A stretch of 64,000 bases of DNA from Diphasiastrum complanatum (Eukaryota; Streptophyta; Lycopodiopsida; Lycopodiales; Lycopodiaceae), in NCBI GenBank assembly GCA_029204225.1, contig CM055092.1:62200054-62264053 (forward strand). Reading direction: 5' to 3'. The notes under the pieces are model-generated. The model saw nothing but the letters and a program-made list of their open reading frames with translations, was not told the DNA's origin and ran no database searches. Every line of letters begins with the position of its first letter. Position 1 is the stretch's first letter. Of the stretch, positions 45,796 to 57,710 are shown piece by piece. Both the position numbers and the translations under genes were made by a program.

Positions 45796-46850
45796 TGCAA
45801 TCACTGATCAGAAGCAAGAGCCAAAAATTGCTAAGAACTTTGACAAATTAGCAGTTTAGTATATAATATTTGTGATCTACAGTTGCTAGATATGGATCGA
45901 CTGTACTGTTGATAATCCGGTACGCTTGACTAGTTCCGCATTTAATGCAGATGAGCGAAAAGTCTCCCTAATTTCCACTTTGAAAGTATGGTGAGGAGAA
46001 TAACCTGAGAATAGACTTTCCTGTCCGCAAACGGAATATGCAATCCTGGAAAGCTCAGTCGGTGCTCAGCTCAAGGAAAGTGGAACTGTAATGAAAAGTT
46101 GCAACGTTAGCCCTGCATGTTTCAACAGTTACGATCAGGACAACGATCCAAAATGGTGAAGCACTGAAGGTACTGCCTGGAGAGGCGGGGTGAAAGAAGA
46201 AAATACCCAAAATTACACAGTCAAACACGATATCAGATTTCGAATTAGAAGGTGTATATATCGGGCTGCAGGTAGCTGAGCTGATAAACTATAATTAAGC
46301 AGCCAAGCAAGTGCATAATACCGACTTCTTCCTCTGGACTTACTAGCGCATTCTGAGAAAGCATAGCCAATTCCGCGATCCATATTAAAACGGGGGAGCG
46401 TAAGCCCGCAAGGGTGATGCGGCAGCCATCCACCGGTAGGTGGGGTGGCCGTACCACCCATCCCACCGGGGGATGGGCTCGGGTGGTGCACGTGGGGGTG
46501 CATGGCATCGAGTGAAACAAGAATATACTCAACATTAGGTCACCTCTTTTTATATGTGGTTTTCTTGAAGAGGGGGAGCGTAAACTGCACCCCCACTTGA
46601 GGGTGCACAGCCCATCCCACCGGTTTTAGACAGATTTTTTGATAAGCCTCCAAATTCACACGGGCATAGACGACGTAATAGAATTAGTGTTGTTCTAATG
46701 TATACATAGAATCAACATGCTCATGAGATAAAAGAACACGTGTCAATCACATGGGATTGGTCAAAAATGTGGACAGGTTTTTGTGAATAACAAAAATAAA
46801 TAAAAATAATAAAGCAATGTGTCTTTGTGCTTAAGCTAGGGCAAAATCTA
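45796..46850. other. Non-coding region with GC-rich inverted repeats
   Basis: No supported gene. 46115-46545 is duplicated at 58735-59215. 46390-46640 is GC-rich with CCATCCCACCGG and CACGTGGGGGTGCA in both orientations, able to fold into hairpins. Confidence 0.6.
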
Positions 46851-47205
46851 GGTAATGCCTCCAAGATGCAATGCAACCTCTCTCTCTCTCTCTCCAATAC
46901 CTCACTCTATCGCTACATCGCCATTTCTCTCCTCACAATTAAAAAACCTTAAAAAATTGAAAAAATCGCACCCTCTCTCTTGTGATCCTCTCTTCCTCTC
47001 TCTTCCCATCGTGATCTCATACATTCTCTCTCCAAAAACTTCTTGCCATCTGCCATCGTGATTTTATACTTTCTCTCTGTAGAAACTTCTTAAAACACGC
47101 GTTTTCTCACTTCAACTGATGTTCAACCGCCTTTCAATTGCCCGTGGACCAATGACGAGCTCCGAAACACATTTTCTTCACAACAACCTACATTCTTCTT
47201 CTTCT

Positions 47206-47276
<71 letters not shown>

Positions 47277-47579
47277 AAGCACCTCACTATATGCTATTTC
47301 TCTCCTCACAACTAGAAAATATTAAAAACCCGAAAAAATCGCACCCTCTCTTGCGATCCTCTCTTCCTTTCTCTTCCCATCGCGATTTTATGCATTCTCT
47401 CTCCAAAATTTTCTCTTTCTAGAAGTTTCAAAAAATACATGTTCTCTTTAAGTGATTTTCAACTGCCTTTCAATTGCCCAAATTGTTCTACAAGACCAAC
47501 TCTTGCAAATGATAACTTTGATGTCACAATCATATGTACACACAAAGAAAATGTAGAAAATATAACAAATACGCATTTG
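46850..47579. other. CT-rich low-complexity region
   Basis: (CT)n at 47210-47273 and scattered CTCTCT. The phrases AAAATCGCACCCTCTCT and TTGTGATCCTCTCTTCCT recur near 46964 and 47335, an internal imperfect duplication. No supported gene. Confidence 0.6.
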
Positions 47580-47787
47580 TTCTTTCATGTAATGCAATGT
47601 CAAAAAATGTATCCATAGGTTTTTTGCATTCTATTGTCACAGTGATATATATATTCTCGAATTCTTTGAGAGTTGTTTCGCAATTTGAAAGAGAAAACTA
47701 GAACGTCAGTATGTGTGGCTTCGAAGCAACTTGACAAGGTACGTATTTGTCCCTCCACACGACAGATGTTTCTTTTGAATGCATTAC
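47580..47787 (+). pseudogene. GIY-YIG-family N-terminal exon fragment
   Basis: Matches 478-690, including the acceptor, the exon TTGTTTCGCAATTTGAAAGA and the donor GTACGT. It breaks off inside the MFLLNA exon. In the exon AAACTG has become AATTTG. Another dispersed piece of the gene at the start of the window. Confidence 0.82.
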
Positions 47788-48110
47788 GGGAATTCTGAAT
47801 CCAAAAAAGACCATTTAAGGAATGCCACGTAGATTGACAAAAAACAGCTTTGACCGTCCATAACTTTTAAAGGGTAGCTCGGAAGTAGGTCATGTACAGT
47901 ACCATTGAAAAGCTCTCATCGATTGCTTTCCAAAGGTATAATTTTCATTTCAATCGGAGCTACGATTAAAAAGTTATGCTATTTTTAATGAGAATAGCAT
48001 ATTATACTATGAATAACATGTCATGCTTGCGGGCGGCCCCAACGCCGAATTATAGCATTATTAAGAAAACTTTTGTTTTCATCCTAACGAGCGATGTTAC
48101 TGTAATTGTA
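47788..48110. other. Unassigned non-coding stretch
   Basis: Nothing recognisable. TTTTTAATGAGAATAGCATA and an AT-rich region; possibly the outer part of the following LTR. Confidence 0.4.
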
Positions 48111-48289
48111 TAGACAGCAATCATATTCTATGTTTTGGTTCATGTTTAATCAGTTTCTCTTAGAGTTTGCATCTCATTTTGTATGTAGATGCTGATTTTT
48201 TTTACATTGGCAGGATTGTTGGTTTGCTCCTTTTGTAACCAAAGATCAGGGACATGGATTGGATCTTGAATGATCTGAAATCCTTCACA
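48110..48289 (+). repeat. Copia-1-related LTR, 3' end
   Basis: Ends ATCCTTCACA directly before TGGTATCAGAGC (48290-48301, PBS). The LTR start cannot be fixed. An inverted copy of this part lies at 49383-49525. Confidence 0.75.
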
Positions 48290-48878
48290 TGGTATCAGAG
48301 CTATTGTGTTTCATCAGCCATCTTAAACAAGGATTTGGAGGAGTTACCAATGCTAAAGCATGCTAGGTTGATTTCTACTCAAAAATCAGCATTTTTGCAT
48401 GTGTAGAATTGATCTTTTGTAAGTCAAAACTCAATATAGGCTTATATACTTGATCAATTCCAATTTCACACTTGGTTTACTAGAATTAGCCAAATTTTGG
48501 TGCATTAGGAATGTCTCATTGGAGTCTACAAAATGATATATCAAGTTTTCAGAAATTGCATGTAGAATTTGAGATATTCAATTTTTTGTGATTTTGTCAA
48601 AACCCTAATTTTGATTGGATCTCTAGTTTGTGAGGTTACTAAACTTCATTTGAGTGTGTTTCAATCTTAGGAAGTTGCAAGAATCATTAGATTGAGGATA
48701 GATCATAGGTTGATCAAGATTTCACTATTCTATGTGTTGATTTTCTAGTTAGAAGTGCTAGAAGAGATTTGAGAGGTTCCATATCTTTGTGATTTCTTCT
48801 TGAGTTCATTTGTTGACATTCAAGAGAGTGCTTTGTGCATTGGAACAGGTTGAAAGAAGAAGATCAGGTCACTTCAAC

Positions 48879-49205
48879 ATGGCTACAAGTGGAGGCTTTA
48901 TGTTGGAGAGCAATGATAGGCTTACCTCAATCAACTATTCTACTTGGAAGGTGAGGGAGTCCTTATTGGAGATGAATGAGTTGATGGAGATTGTTGCAGG
49001 TGTGGAGGAGAGGCCTCGAGCACCTCAAGATCAAGTGAGGTATGACAAGAGATCAAAGAAATCTCTACACATGATCAAGACGAATGTTACCAATGAACTT
49101 CTCAAGGAAGTTGGTAAGTGCACATCATCTTTGGATGCTTGGGAAGCTTTGAAGAAGCTTTATGAATCCAAGTCTACATCAAGAGTGCTTACTCTTAGAA
49201 GGCAA
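48879..49205 (+). pseudogene. Copia-1-related gag, N-terminal fragment
   Basis: MATSGGFMLESNDRLTSINY to STSRVLTLRRQ, close to the Copia-1 gag but lacking two codons after WKVR. It is cut at 49205 and followed by unrelated sequence. PBS and leader (48290-48878) are kept. Confidence 0.9.
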
Positions 49206-49382
49206 GAGTTTTATGAAGAAAATTGTAACCGTAACTAGTACATGAGTATTCTATATCGCAGTTTAAACTTCCTGAGTACACAGCATCCTAGGTGTACATA
49301 TTCAAGCAAAAAATTATTTTGATCATACTGGCGAGGGCAAGGATTCAGCCACCCCCTATTGATGATGGCACACCAAATGATG

Positions 49383-49530
49383 TGTGAAGGATTTTAGATC
49401 AATGATGATCCAATCCACAAAAAGGTCTTGGGTTACAAAAGAAGCTACTCTACCAATGTCACCAATGTAGAAAAATCAGCATCTACACACAAAATGAGAT
49501 GCAAGCTCTAATAGAACTTGATCAAACATG
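49383..49530 (-). repeat. Inverted copy of the Copia-1-related LTR end
   Basis: TGTGAAGGATTTTAGATCAA is the reverse complement, with indels, of the LTR end near 48289. CAGCATCTACACACAAAATG matches 48175-48195 inverted. The two facing LTR ends enclose the gag fragment. Confidence 0.75.
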
Positions 49531-49589
49531 AATCAAAAGATACAACACTGTTGATGTCCATACGAAACCAGCAAGCTACTGTATTTCAC

Positions 49590-50621
49590 TTATGTGGATC
49601 CAAAAATAACAAATATTGAAAGCTTCTGTTTTTTTCTTGATAAAATACACCATAGTCCTTCTGGAGAATTCATCAATAAAAGTTATAAAATATTTTGCAT
49701 CTTTAATAGAAGGATTCTTCATTGGGCCACAAATGTCTGAATGCACAATGTCTAACAATCCTCTAGCAGTATGTTGAGGGCTTGATCTAAATGATTTCCT
49801 AGTCTATTTACCAACTAGATAGTCTTGACAGACATGTAACTCGACTTTATCACTAGGATAGTCTAGATCAAGAACAATAGAATGTTTAGACATTTGTTGT
49901 GCAGCAACATGATTCAAGTGACCAAGTCTATAATGCCAAAGTAAACTTTTATTTGCTTGGATAGAAGTACTGAGTGCCTGACTAGAGGCAGAAAAGCAAT
50001 GACTTAATCTATACAAGTATCCACGCCTCTTTCCGAGTGCTAGGATCTTGTTTGTCCTATTAACTACTTGGTCAAATTCAAATTCTACTTTATGTCCTAG
50101 ATCTATGATTCTGCTTACAGAGAGCAAATTTGTAGATAAGTTGGGTACATATATAGGACTTTAGAAAGTAGTTTGAATTGATCATTTGCAAAGCTTAATC
50201 TCACAGTACCTTCACCTTTAATAGCGTGTGTGTTATATCGCCAAGGTGAATGTATTTGTTGGTACTGTAGGGTGTATAAGACTCAAAACAACCAATGAGA
50301 CTGGTCATATGCTGAGTGGCACCGGAATCCAGGAACCAAGAACTGTCGCTGAATGTTCCTTGATGGCTGGTCATGAAGGCGTCATGATCCGCTTCTTGAA
50401 TGGGCTGTGGAGCTTCTCTAGCTGCATTGGCCACTTGATTCAACTACCCCTTGTTGTTGTTCTTAACTTGTAATATCCAGCAGTTTTGAATTTTGTGGTT
50501 GTTTTGTTTGCAGTATCTGCATAACAACTTCTTCTTTGTCTGTGAATTCGATTATTCTTTGTGTTGTGCTGGTTTTTGGTCTTGCTTTTATTGCTTCAGG
50601 ACTTTCTTCTTATTCTGCTTA
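49590..50621 (-). pseudogene. Copia-2 fragment: gag end, protease, integrase start
   Basis: Minus strand. Zinc knuckle remnant near 50510; protease SWFLDSGATQHMTSLIGCFE near 50340 with the catalytic Asp intact, unlike the two other copies; integrase zinc region LWHYRLGHLNHVAAQQMSKH, then CQDYLVGK (second Cys changed to Tyr); core start DIVHSDICGPMKNPS and FIDEFSRRTMVYFIKKK, ending at about 49620. It joins an LTR remnant at 50622. Confidence 0.88.
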
Positions 50622-50862
50622 AACACTGATTTACAAGGTACTTTCGTTTTTTCTATAAGGGCACCTTTGGCATTTATAAGGTAGTGTCGCCTTTTTCTCC
50701 TGTGGGAATTTACTTGTATTTATGCAGACAGTCGCATTTTATTCGTCTGTCTTATTTTACATGTAAATATGCAGACTGTGCGACAACACAAGTAAAATAC
50801 AACAGCATGAACGGAGGCAGATTAACATAGGATTCAGGACAGTAGAGGAGATAAATCCAACA
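50622..50862 (-). repeat. Copia-2 LTR remnant
   Basis: Outer 240 bases of the LTR (CTGATTTACAAGGTACTTTC to ATCCAACA), followed by GTGCA at 50863-50867 and repeat R. Confidence 0.87.
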
Positions 50863-50867
50863 GTGCA

Positions 50868-52760
50868 CTGTAGTCGTAAGCCTACGACATGAGAAGTAGA
50901 AATAGGTCTATGCTCTAATGGGCCTAAAATAAGAAAGGACCCAAGGTAGTTAAAAATAGAATTTGGTTTAAAACTATTTGTAAACTCAAGTTCTTATGAC
51001 ACATGGTTTTGGGTGCACCAGAAATGCTAAAAGTAGCTTTGTCTATAAGTAGGGATGTGACACAATTTTTTATTCACTTTTCATTGTCAAGGATAGCGAT
51101 TGAGAGAGAGAAGAGAAGACTCCTCCTACTTTTTCTTACACTGTGAAGCCCTCCTCTTTTGCTATTGCATGATTGATTGTGGATGAGTGAATGCTTGAAT
51201 GTTTTTGTTTGATCATGCTTGGCTAAAAGCATGGTTCCGTGGTACAAAAAAGGAACCCATTTTTCATTGTACATTTTGGTAATGCATTTCACTTTTTGGA
51301 GATTTTACTACTCATAATTGTTTTCAGTCCACATTTAAAAAAAAACATAAATTTTTAAAGTTATGGCAAGTCAAAAGTATGAGAATTTTATTAATCATAA
51401 TTTTTTGAGTACACATTAAAAATGACATAATTTTTTTGTGGTAAGTCCAATTTCAGCAAAATTTGGTGCGTTAGAAAGCGCTTGACGACCACTTTCCTTG
51501 ATATGTTGCATGACATACTTTTGACGTACGGTTAAAAAGTTATTGCAAGTCAAAAGTACTAGTTGAAAATAGTGTATAATAATACAAAAGTGCCTTTCTA
51601 TTCAAAAAAGGTCCATGTTGTACCACCAACCCATGCTTTGAGCTGTTTTCACATTCTGGAATTATCATTAGCACTAGCTCTTGCTTTCATCCATCTAATT
51701 CACAAAATCACACATTAGTAAAATAGGTGCTAGAAATACCTTGGAAGTGATCATTAAGATCCATTAGGTAGGTTTTACTTTCATTGATCCCCTCCCTTGA
51801 GAAGATAAGCCTCAAGAGGAGAAGATCTAGAGCAAAAGAAGCTTAGATAATCCAAGAAGAGGATCATAGCAAAACCAAAACCCCAAAAAGAGATAAAAAT
51901 AAGAAGAAGCATCACCCCCTCATCTAAGCCATTCCATCTTTAGATCCAACACCAAGATTGACACCCTTGGTAGGCTTAGATCCCATCTTAGATCCGTAAT
52001 TTAACCCCCTCCTTGGATCGAAGTCCGTACCACATCGATACTCACATGGTTGGAGATCCAAGACCCTTCTTTGTCCTCCTCTTGATCGCACCGATTAGAG
52101 AGGCTTAGAAAGGGTCCAACAAGGACATCAGTTATGTTAATCGAAAGAAAAATTGAATTTGTAAATGCTTCAAAGAACTCAAAGCTAATTATGAAATTCG
52201 AACTACCAAATACCATCACTTGAAAGGGCCATTTGTTTTATCACATTTGTTGATGACTATTCTAGGTAGATATCGGTCATGTTCATCAAAAGAAAACTAA
52301 ATTTGTGAATGCTTCAAAGAACTCAAAGCTAATTATGAAATTCAAACTAGGAAAAAGCCTCAAGGCACTTCAAATTGATGGAAGGAAAAAATGCATTCCT
52401 ACAAAATAGAGAAATGGCATTGATGAAACAAAAGCCAAAACCCTAATGGATACAATCAGGTTGATGATGAATTTTACAAAGCTACGCACAAAGTTTTTGG
52501 ACTGAAGTTGTAGCCAGAAACTCCTTGAGCTTGGTTTGAAATAGTTAATTCTTATTTGATTCAAATAAACTTGATCTTCTACTATTGTTGCCAACATAAA
52601 TGTTGATATAAAGCATTTCAATTCGAGATATTTCACTATTGCAGACTATGTAGATGATACATTAGTTCTTAGTAGTAACTCAAGCAGTACAAGGGATTAA
52701 ATCAAACCTTCATATAGAGTTTTATATTTTAGTTCTTAAAATCAGTATATTCAGGGTAAC
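50868..52760. repeat. Repeat R (copy 3) and spacer X (copy 2)
   Basis: R from CTGTAGTCGTAAGCC, with the TATA-like TCTATAAGTAGGG near 51045; X from GATCCCCTCCCTTGAGAAGA at 51787. No supported gene. Confidence 0.8.
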
Positions 52761-53509
52761 AAGGGCATGACATTGTGCGACAATGGTAATTTAAAATATA
52801 ATGTTTTCTCGAATAAATTTAAAGCATTTGCATGTTAATTCTTCAGAATATTGAATTTTATATCGCTCCATGTATATGATCCAGCAATATCAGTTCTATT
52901 TTGAAAAAATTATGAGAGTCTGCAGATTTACTCATAAAATGAAGGTGTCTACAAATCTACTCCTAAAGTTGGACAATTTGTAGAAATACACCATATTATG
53001 CTACAGGTAATACATCTACATGATATATTGAATATGCATACCTATGCTTTTGTAACTTGATGGGGAACATAAATTTTGTATATAATGCCATTATTGCATT
53101 TAAGTGGCCAACAAAATATTGATCATCATCTAGCTAAGCATTAAAGCAAATCCTATACAATAATGTCATCAATTAGACTCAAGTCATTGTTGTCTGAACA
53201 CCATCACCATGGTGTAATTTATTCACATGAATGAGCTATTAAGCTTCAAGCCATGCACAAATGAACTAAAAAAATTCCAATTGGTTTTGAATGGGTAAAA
53301 AACCCAATGAATTCAGTTCAGTCACTGTTCAGATCTTCCCATTGTTTCCGGATCCAGATTCCAGATATCTCTTGCACTCACAAATAATAAACTATCTCTC
53401 TGTTTCTTTCTCTCTCTCTCTCTCTCTCTCTGCATTTTATCCATGTTTTGAGTCTCCTTTCTCTACCTCCGCTGTGTGTGAAAGTGCATCCAAGAAAATT
53501 CAACATGAT
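52761..53509. other. Non-coding 3' flank of carbonic anhydrase set III
   Basis: Shorter version of 42116-43019 with several deletions; (CT)n near 53411-53431. Confidence 0.7.
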
Positions 53510-54518
53510 TTATGATGTAGTGATGCTGCTCACTTTCAAGTCCACTGTCCACTGCTCCAAGGATCCCTCAAGAAAGTCATAGTGTGCTCCATGCAATGAA
53601 ACTTTCCCATCTCTCACCTCATCTCTCACCCACGGAAATGTCAGTAGATTTGTCAATGACAGATTCACAGATTCCTGCATATTACAACCATTTCTTCCTC
53701 ATCATTTTTGTCTTCATCAATCTTACAACAGACGTAATTGTGATCACAGTACTAGGAATCCATGTGTGCTTCAATGACTTTGATGAGCAGAATTTAGGTT
53801 CACCTTTTCACAGTGACGCCATGTGAGATAAGAGCATGGATGCCTGCGCAGCGACTATGCCCAATAACTAGTATGTTTGACACCGACCATGAAAATTTGG
53901 TGAAACAAGAAAAATAATGATTGCATGCCTGTTGGATCGGATCATGGGCAGCTCAAGCATTTAAATAGCAAAAGAATTTATTCTCTTAAGACGTCACTAT
54001 ACCTCACCTTCAGGTGCAGCACACCATACTCTAGAGCTGCACTACTTCCAGGATAGCCTGACTGCATGAAAGAAAGTGGCTCATGAGCGAATCTTTCGAT
54101 ATAGGTTCAGAGTACCTATTTGCTTAGCTTACCTAGACAGATTCTGTGCAGCTGAGCGTAATAATATTTATGGAAATTAGGATCTTGTAGAGAAACTACC
54201 TTATCCCAAGGAGGGATCATGCTGGCAACATTTCTTACAACAAATGCCTCTCCTGGTTCAAATCCCAAAATTGTAGTGGGGCAAACACGAGAATCTGAAC
54301 AGGCAAACACCATAAACTGCAAAATCCAAATGCTTCTTGTTGTGACATTATCATTAGCTACAACCCAGATCATCCGCTACAACCCAGATTATCCATCCTA
54401 CAAATATTCTGAATTTGTATGGAAAGCCAGTGCACATGACAATACGACGTTGGTTCAAGGGTACATTACCTTCGGGCTCTGACCTTTCTTCAGTTGGTTG
54501 AACAATTCGGGCTGCTTC
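53510..54518 (-). pseudogene. Beta-carbonic anhydrase exons, set III
   Basis: Minus strand: exon 54518-54470 (KQPELFNQLKKGQSPK), zinc exon 54316-54200 ([29 protein letters not shown]), exon 54061-54008 (GYPGSSAALEYGVLHLK), exon 53883-53815 (VSNILVIGHSRCAGIHAL) and a full last exon 53674-53510 (ESVNLSLTNLLTFPWVRD to SLELWTVDLK, stop TAA). All three zinc ligands (C, H, C) are present. Defects: the acceptor before VSNILV is deleted, the exon for FIESW is missing and RCGG is RCAG. This is the most complete set. Confidence 0.93.
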
Positions 54519-54539
54519 CTACAAAAATCGTGAAGATCA

Positions 54540-55030
54540 AAGCTTTTTGTATGTTGTTTTTGGCCATGCTTATATCCTTCCACCACCGTCTGTCCAAAGC
54601 CAGCGACTCATCAACTCCTTTCAGATTTTTTATAAGCACACAATTTGATCCGTCATTGCAGACAACAAGACCACTGTAGGGATAGAAGCGTTGAAAACAA
54701 CGCCATTCCATTCAGGTTGCAAAGTTCTATAAACCGTTCCCACATACACTGCTCATGGATTCGTTGCCCACTTCCTCAGGCCCTCTGATCCATGAAAAGT
54801 TGAAGATCTGCCCATTTCACTGCATGTGGTATACTCCAGAGGAAACGCCATCCTCTCTATAGCCTATTCGTCAGGCCTCTCTTCTTGCCTACAATAGATC
54901 TTGCTCTACACTAAGTGGCCGAAGGAAATCCAAACAGCGTCCTCGTTTTCTGCAAGTATACTACAAATGTTCGTTGGCGGTTGAATCTGAAGATAATCAT
55001 CCCAATCCCAAAAGAATGCCCACTTTGCAA
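54540..55030 (-). repeat. Unit Z, copy 1 (unrecognised coding-like sequence)
   Basis: Nearly identical to 60465-60960. On the minus strand FYPYSGLVVCNDGSNCVLIK with ALDRRWWKDIS, and in another frame YRTLQPEWNGVVFN. It could be a gene exon with a frame shift. It abuts the first exon of carbonic anhydrase set III. Confidence 0.5.
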
Positions 55031-55109
55031 CAAATCTAGCATGTTGAAGACAATCGTTTATGGCTAGATGTTGGCTGTTATAAAACGTTCAAAACTTTTG
55101 TGTGTCTGC

Positions 55110-56960
55110 TGTATTTATAACATGGTTTTGGGTGCACCAAAAATGCTAAAAGTAGCTTTGTCTATAAGTAGGGATGTGACACAATTTTTTATTCACTTTT
55201 CATTGTCAAGGATAGCGATTGAGAGAGAGAAGAGAAGCCTCACTGTGAAGCCCTCCTCTTTTTCTATTGCATGATTGATTGTGGATGAGTGAATGCTTGA
55301 ATGTTTTTGTTTAATCATGCTTGGCTAAAAGCATGGTGCAGTGGTACAAAAAAGGAACCCATTTTTCATTGTACATTTTGGTAATGCATTTCACATTTTG
55401 GAGATTTTACTACTCATAATTGTTTTCAGTCCACATTTAAAAAAAACATAAATTTTTAGTGGTAAGTCCAATTTCAGCAAAGTTTAGTACGTTAGAAAGC
55501 GCTCGACGAGTGCTTTCAAATGATATGTTACTTCCTAGCTACGGTTAAAAAGTTATGGCAAGTCAAAAGTATGAGAATTTTATTAATCATAAGTTTTTGA
55601 GTACACATTAAAAATGACATAATTTTTTTTGTGGTAAGTCAAATTTCAGCGAAATTTGGTGCGTTAGAAAGCGCTTGACGAGCACTTTCCTTGATATGTT
55701 GCATGACATACTTTTGAGGTACGGTTAAAAAGTTATTGCAAGTCAAAAGTATTGATTGAAAATAGTGTATAATAATACAAAAGTGCCTTTCTATCCAAAA
55801 AAGGTCCATGTTGTACCACCAAAGCATGCTTTTAGCCGCTATCACATTCTAGAATGATCATTAGCACTGGCTCTTGCTTTCATCCATCGAATTCACAAAA
55901 TCACACATTAGTAAAATAGGTGTTAGAAATCCCTTGGAAGTGATCATTAAGATCCATTAGGTAGGTTTTACTTTCATTGCTCCCCTCCCTTGAGAAGATA
56001 AGCCTCAAGAGGAGAAGATCTAGAGCCAAAGAATCTTAGATAATCCAAGAAGAGGATCATAGCAAAACCAAAACCCCAAAAAGAGATAGAAAAAGGAAGA
56101 AGCATCACCCCTCATCTAAGCCATTCCATCTTTAGATCCAACACCAAGATTGAGACCCTTGGTAGGCTTACATCCCATCTTAGATCCGTAGTTTAACCCC
56201 CTCCTTGGATCGAAGCCCATACTTCATTGATACTCACCCGGTTGGAGATCCAAGACCCTTGTTTGCCCTCTTGATCGCACCGATTAGGGAGGCATAGAAA
56301 AGGTCCAACACGGACATCAGTTATGTTCATCGAAAGAAAAATTGAATTTGTAAATGCTTCAAAGAACCCAAAGCTAATTATGAAATTCAAACTGGCAAAT
56401 ACCATCACTTGAAAGGGCCATTTGTTTTATCACATTTGTTGATGACTATTCTAGGTAGACATCGGTCATGTTCATCAAAAGAAAAATTAAATTTGTAAAT
56501 GCTTCAAAGAACTCAAAGCTAATTATGAAATTCAAACTAGGAAAAAGCCTCAAGGCACTTCAAATTGATGGAAGGAAAAAATGCATTCCTACAAAATAGA
56601 GAAATGGCATTGATGAAACAAAAGCCAAAACCCTAATGGATACAATCAGGTTGATGATGAATTTTACAAAGCTACGCACAAAGTTTTTGGACTGAAGTTG
56701 TAGCCACAAACTCCTTGAGCTTGGTTTGAAATAGTTAATTCTTATTTGATTCAAATAAACTTGATCTTCTACTATTGTTGCCAACATAAATGTTGATATA
56801 AAGCATTCCAATTCGAGATATTTCACTATTGCAGACTATGTAGATGATACATTAGTTCTTAGTAGTAACTCAAGTAGTACAAGGGATTAAATCAAACCTT
56901 CATATAGAGTTTTATATTTTAGTTCTTAAAATTAGTATATTCAGGGTAACAAAGGCATGA
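55110..56960. repeat. Repeat R (copy 4, partial) and spacer X (copy 3)
   Basis: R enters at TGGTTTTGGGTGCACCAAAA; X from 55981. Colinear with 51000-52760. No supported gene. Confidence 0.8.
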
Positions 56961-57588
56961 CATTGTGCTACAATGGTAGTCTAAAATATAATGTTTTTTC
57001 GAATAAATTTAAAGCATTTGCATGTTAATTCTTGAGAATATTGAATTTTATATCGCTCCATGTATATGATCCAGCAATATCAGTTCTATTTTGAAATGAA
57101 GGTGTCTACAAATTTACTCCTAAAGTTGGACAATTTGTAGAAATACACCATATTATGCTACAGGTAATACATCTATATGATATATTGAATATGCATACCT
57201 ATGCTTTTGTAACTTGATGGAGAGTATAAATTTTGTATATAATGCCATTATTGCATTTAAGTGGCCAACAAAATATTGATCATCATCTAGCTAGTAGACT
57301 CATGCACACATTATGCTAAGCATTAAAGCAAATCCTATAAATAATGTCATCAATTAGACACAAGTCATTGTTGTCTGAACACCATCACCGTGGTGTAATT
57401 TATTCACATGAATGAGCTATTAAGCTTCAAGCCATGCACAAATGAACTAAAAAAATTCCAATTGGTTTTGAATGGGTAAAAAACCCAATGAATTCATTTC
57501 AGTGACTGTTCAGGTCTGCCCATTGTTTTCGGATCCAGATTCCAGATATCTCTTGCACTCACAAATAATAAACTATCTCTCTGTTTCT

Positions 57589-57626
<38 letters not shown>

Positions 57627-57710
57627 TTTATCCATGTTTTGAGTCTCCTTTCTCTACCTCCGCTGTGTGTGAAAGTGCATCCAAGAAAATTCAACATGAT
57701 TTATGATGTA
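56961..57710. other. Non-coding 3' flank of carbonic anhydrase set IV
   Basis: Matches 52770-53509; (CT)n at 57594-57621. Confidence 0.7.

Noticed and set aside
46213-46535. Overlapping minus-strand open frames with proline-rich reading
   Set aside because: They cross the GC-rich hairpin block and do not resemble any protein; the duplicate at 58.9-59.3 kb is not conserved as protein.
52370-52636. 88-codon minus-strand frame, repeated at 56560-56826
   Set aside because: Conserved only because spacer X is duplicated at the DNA level; no protein features.
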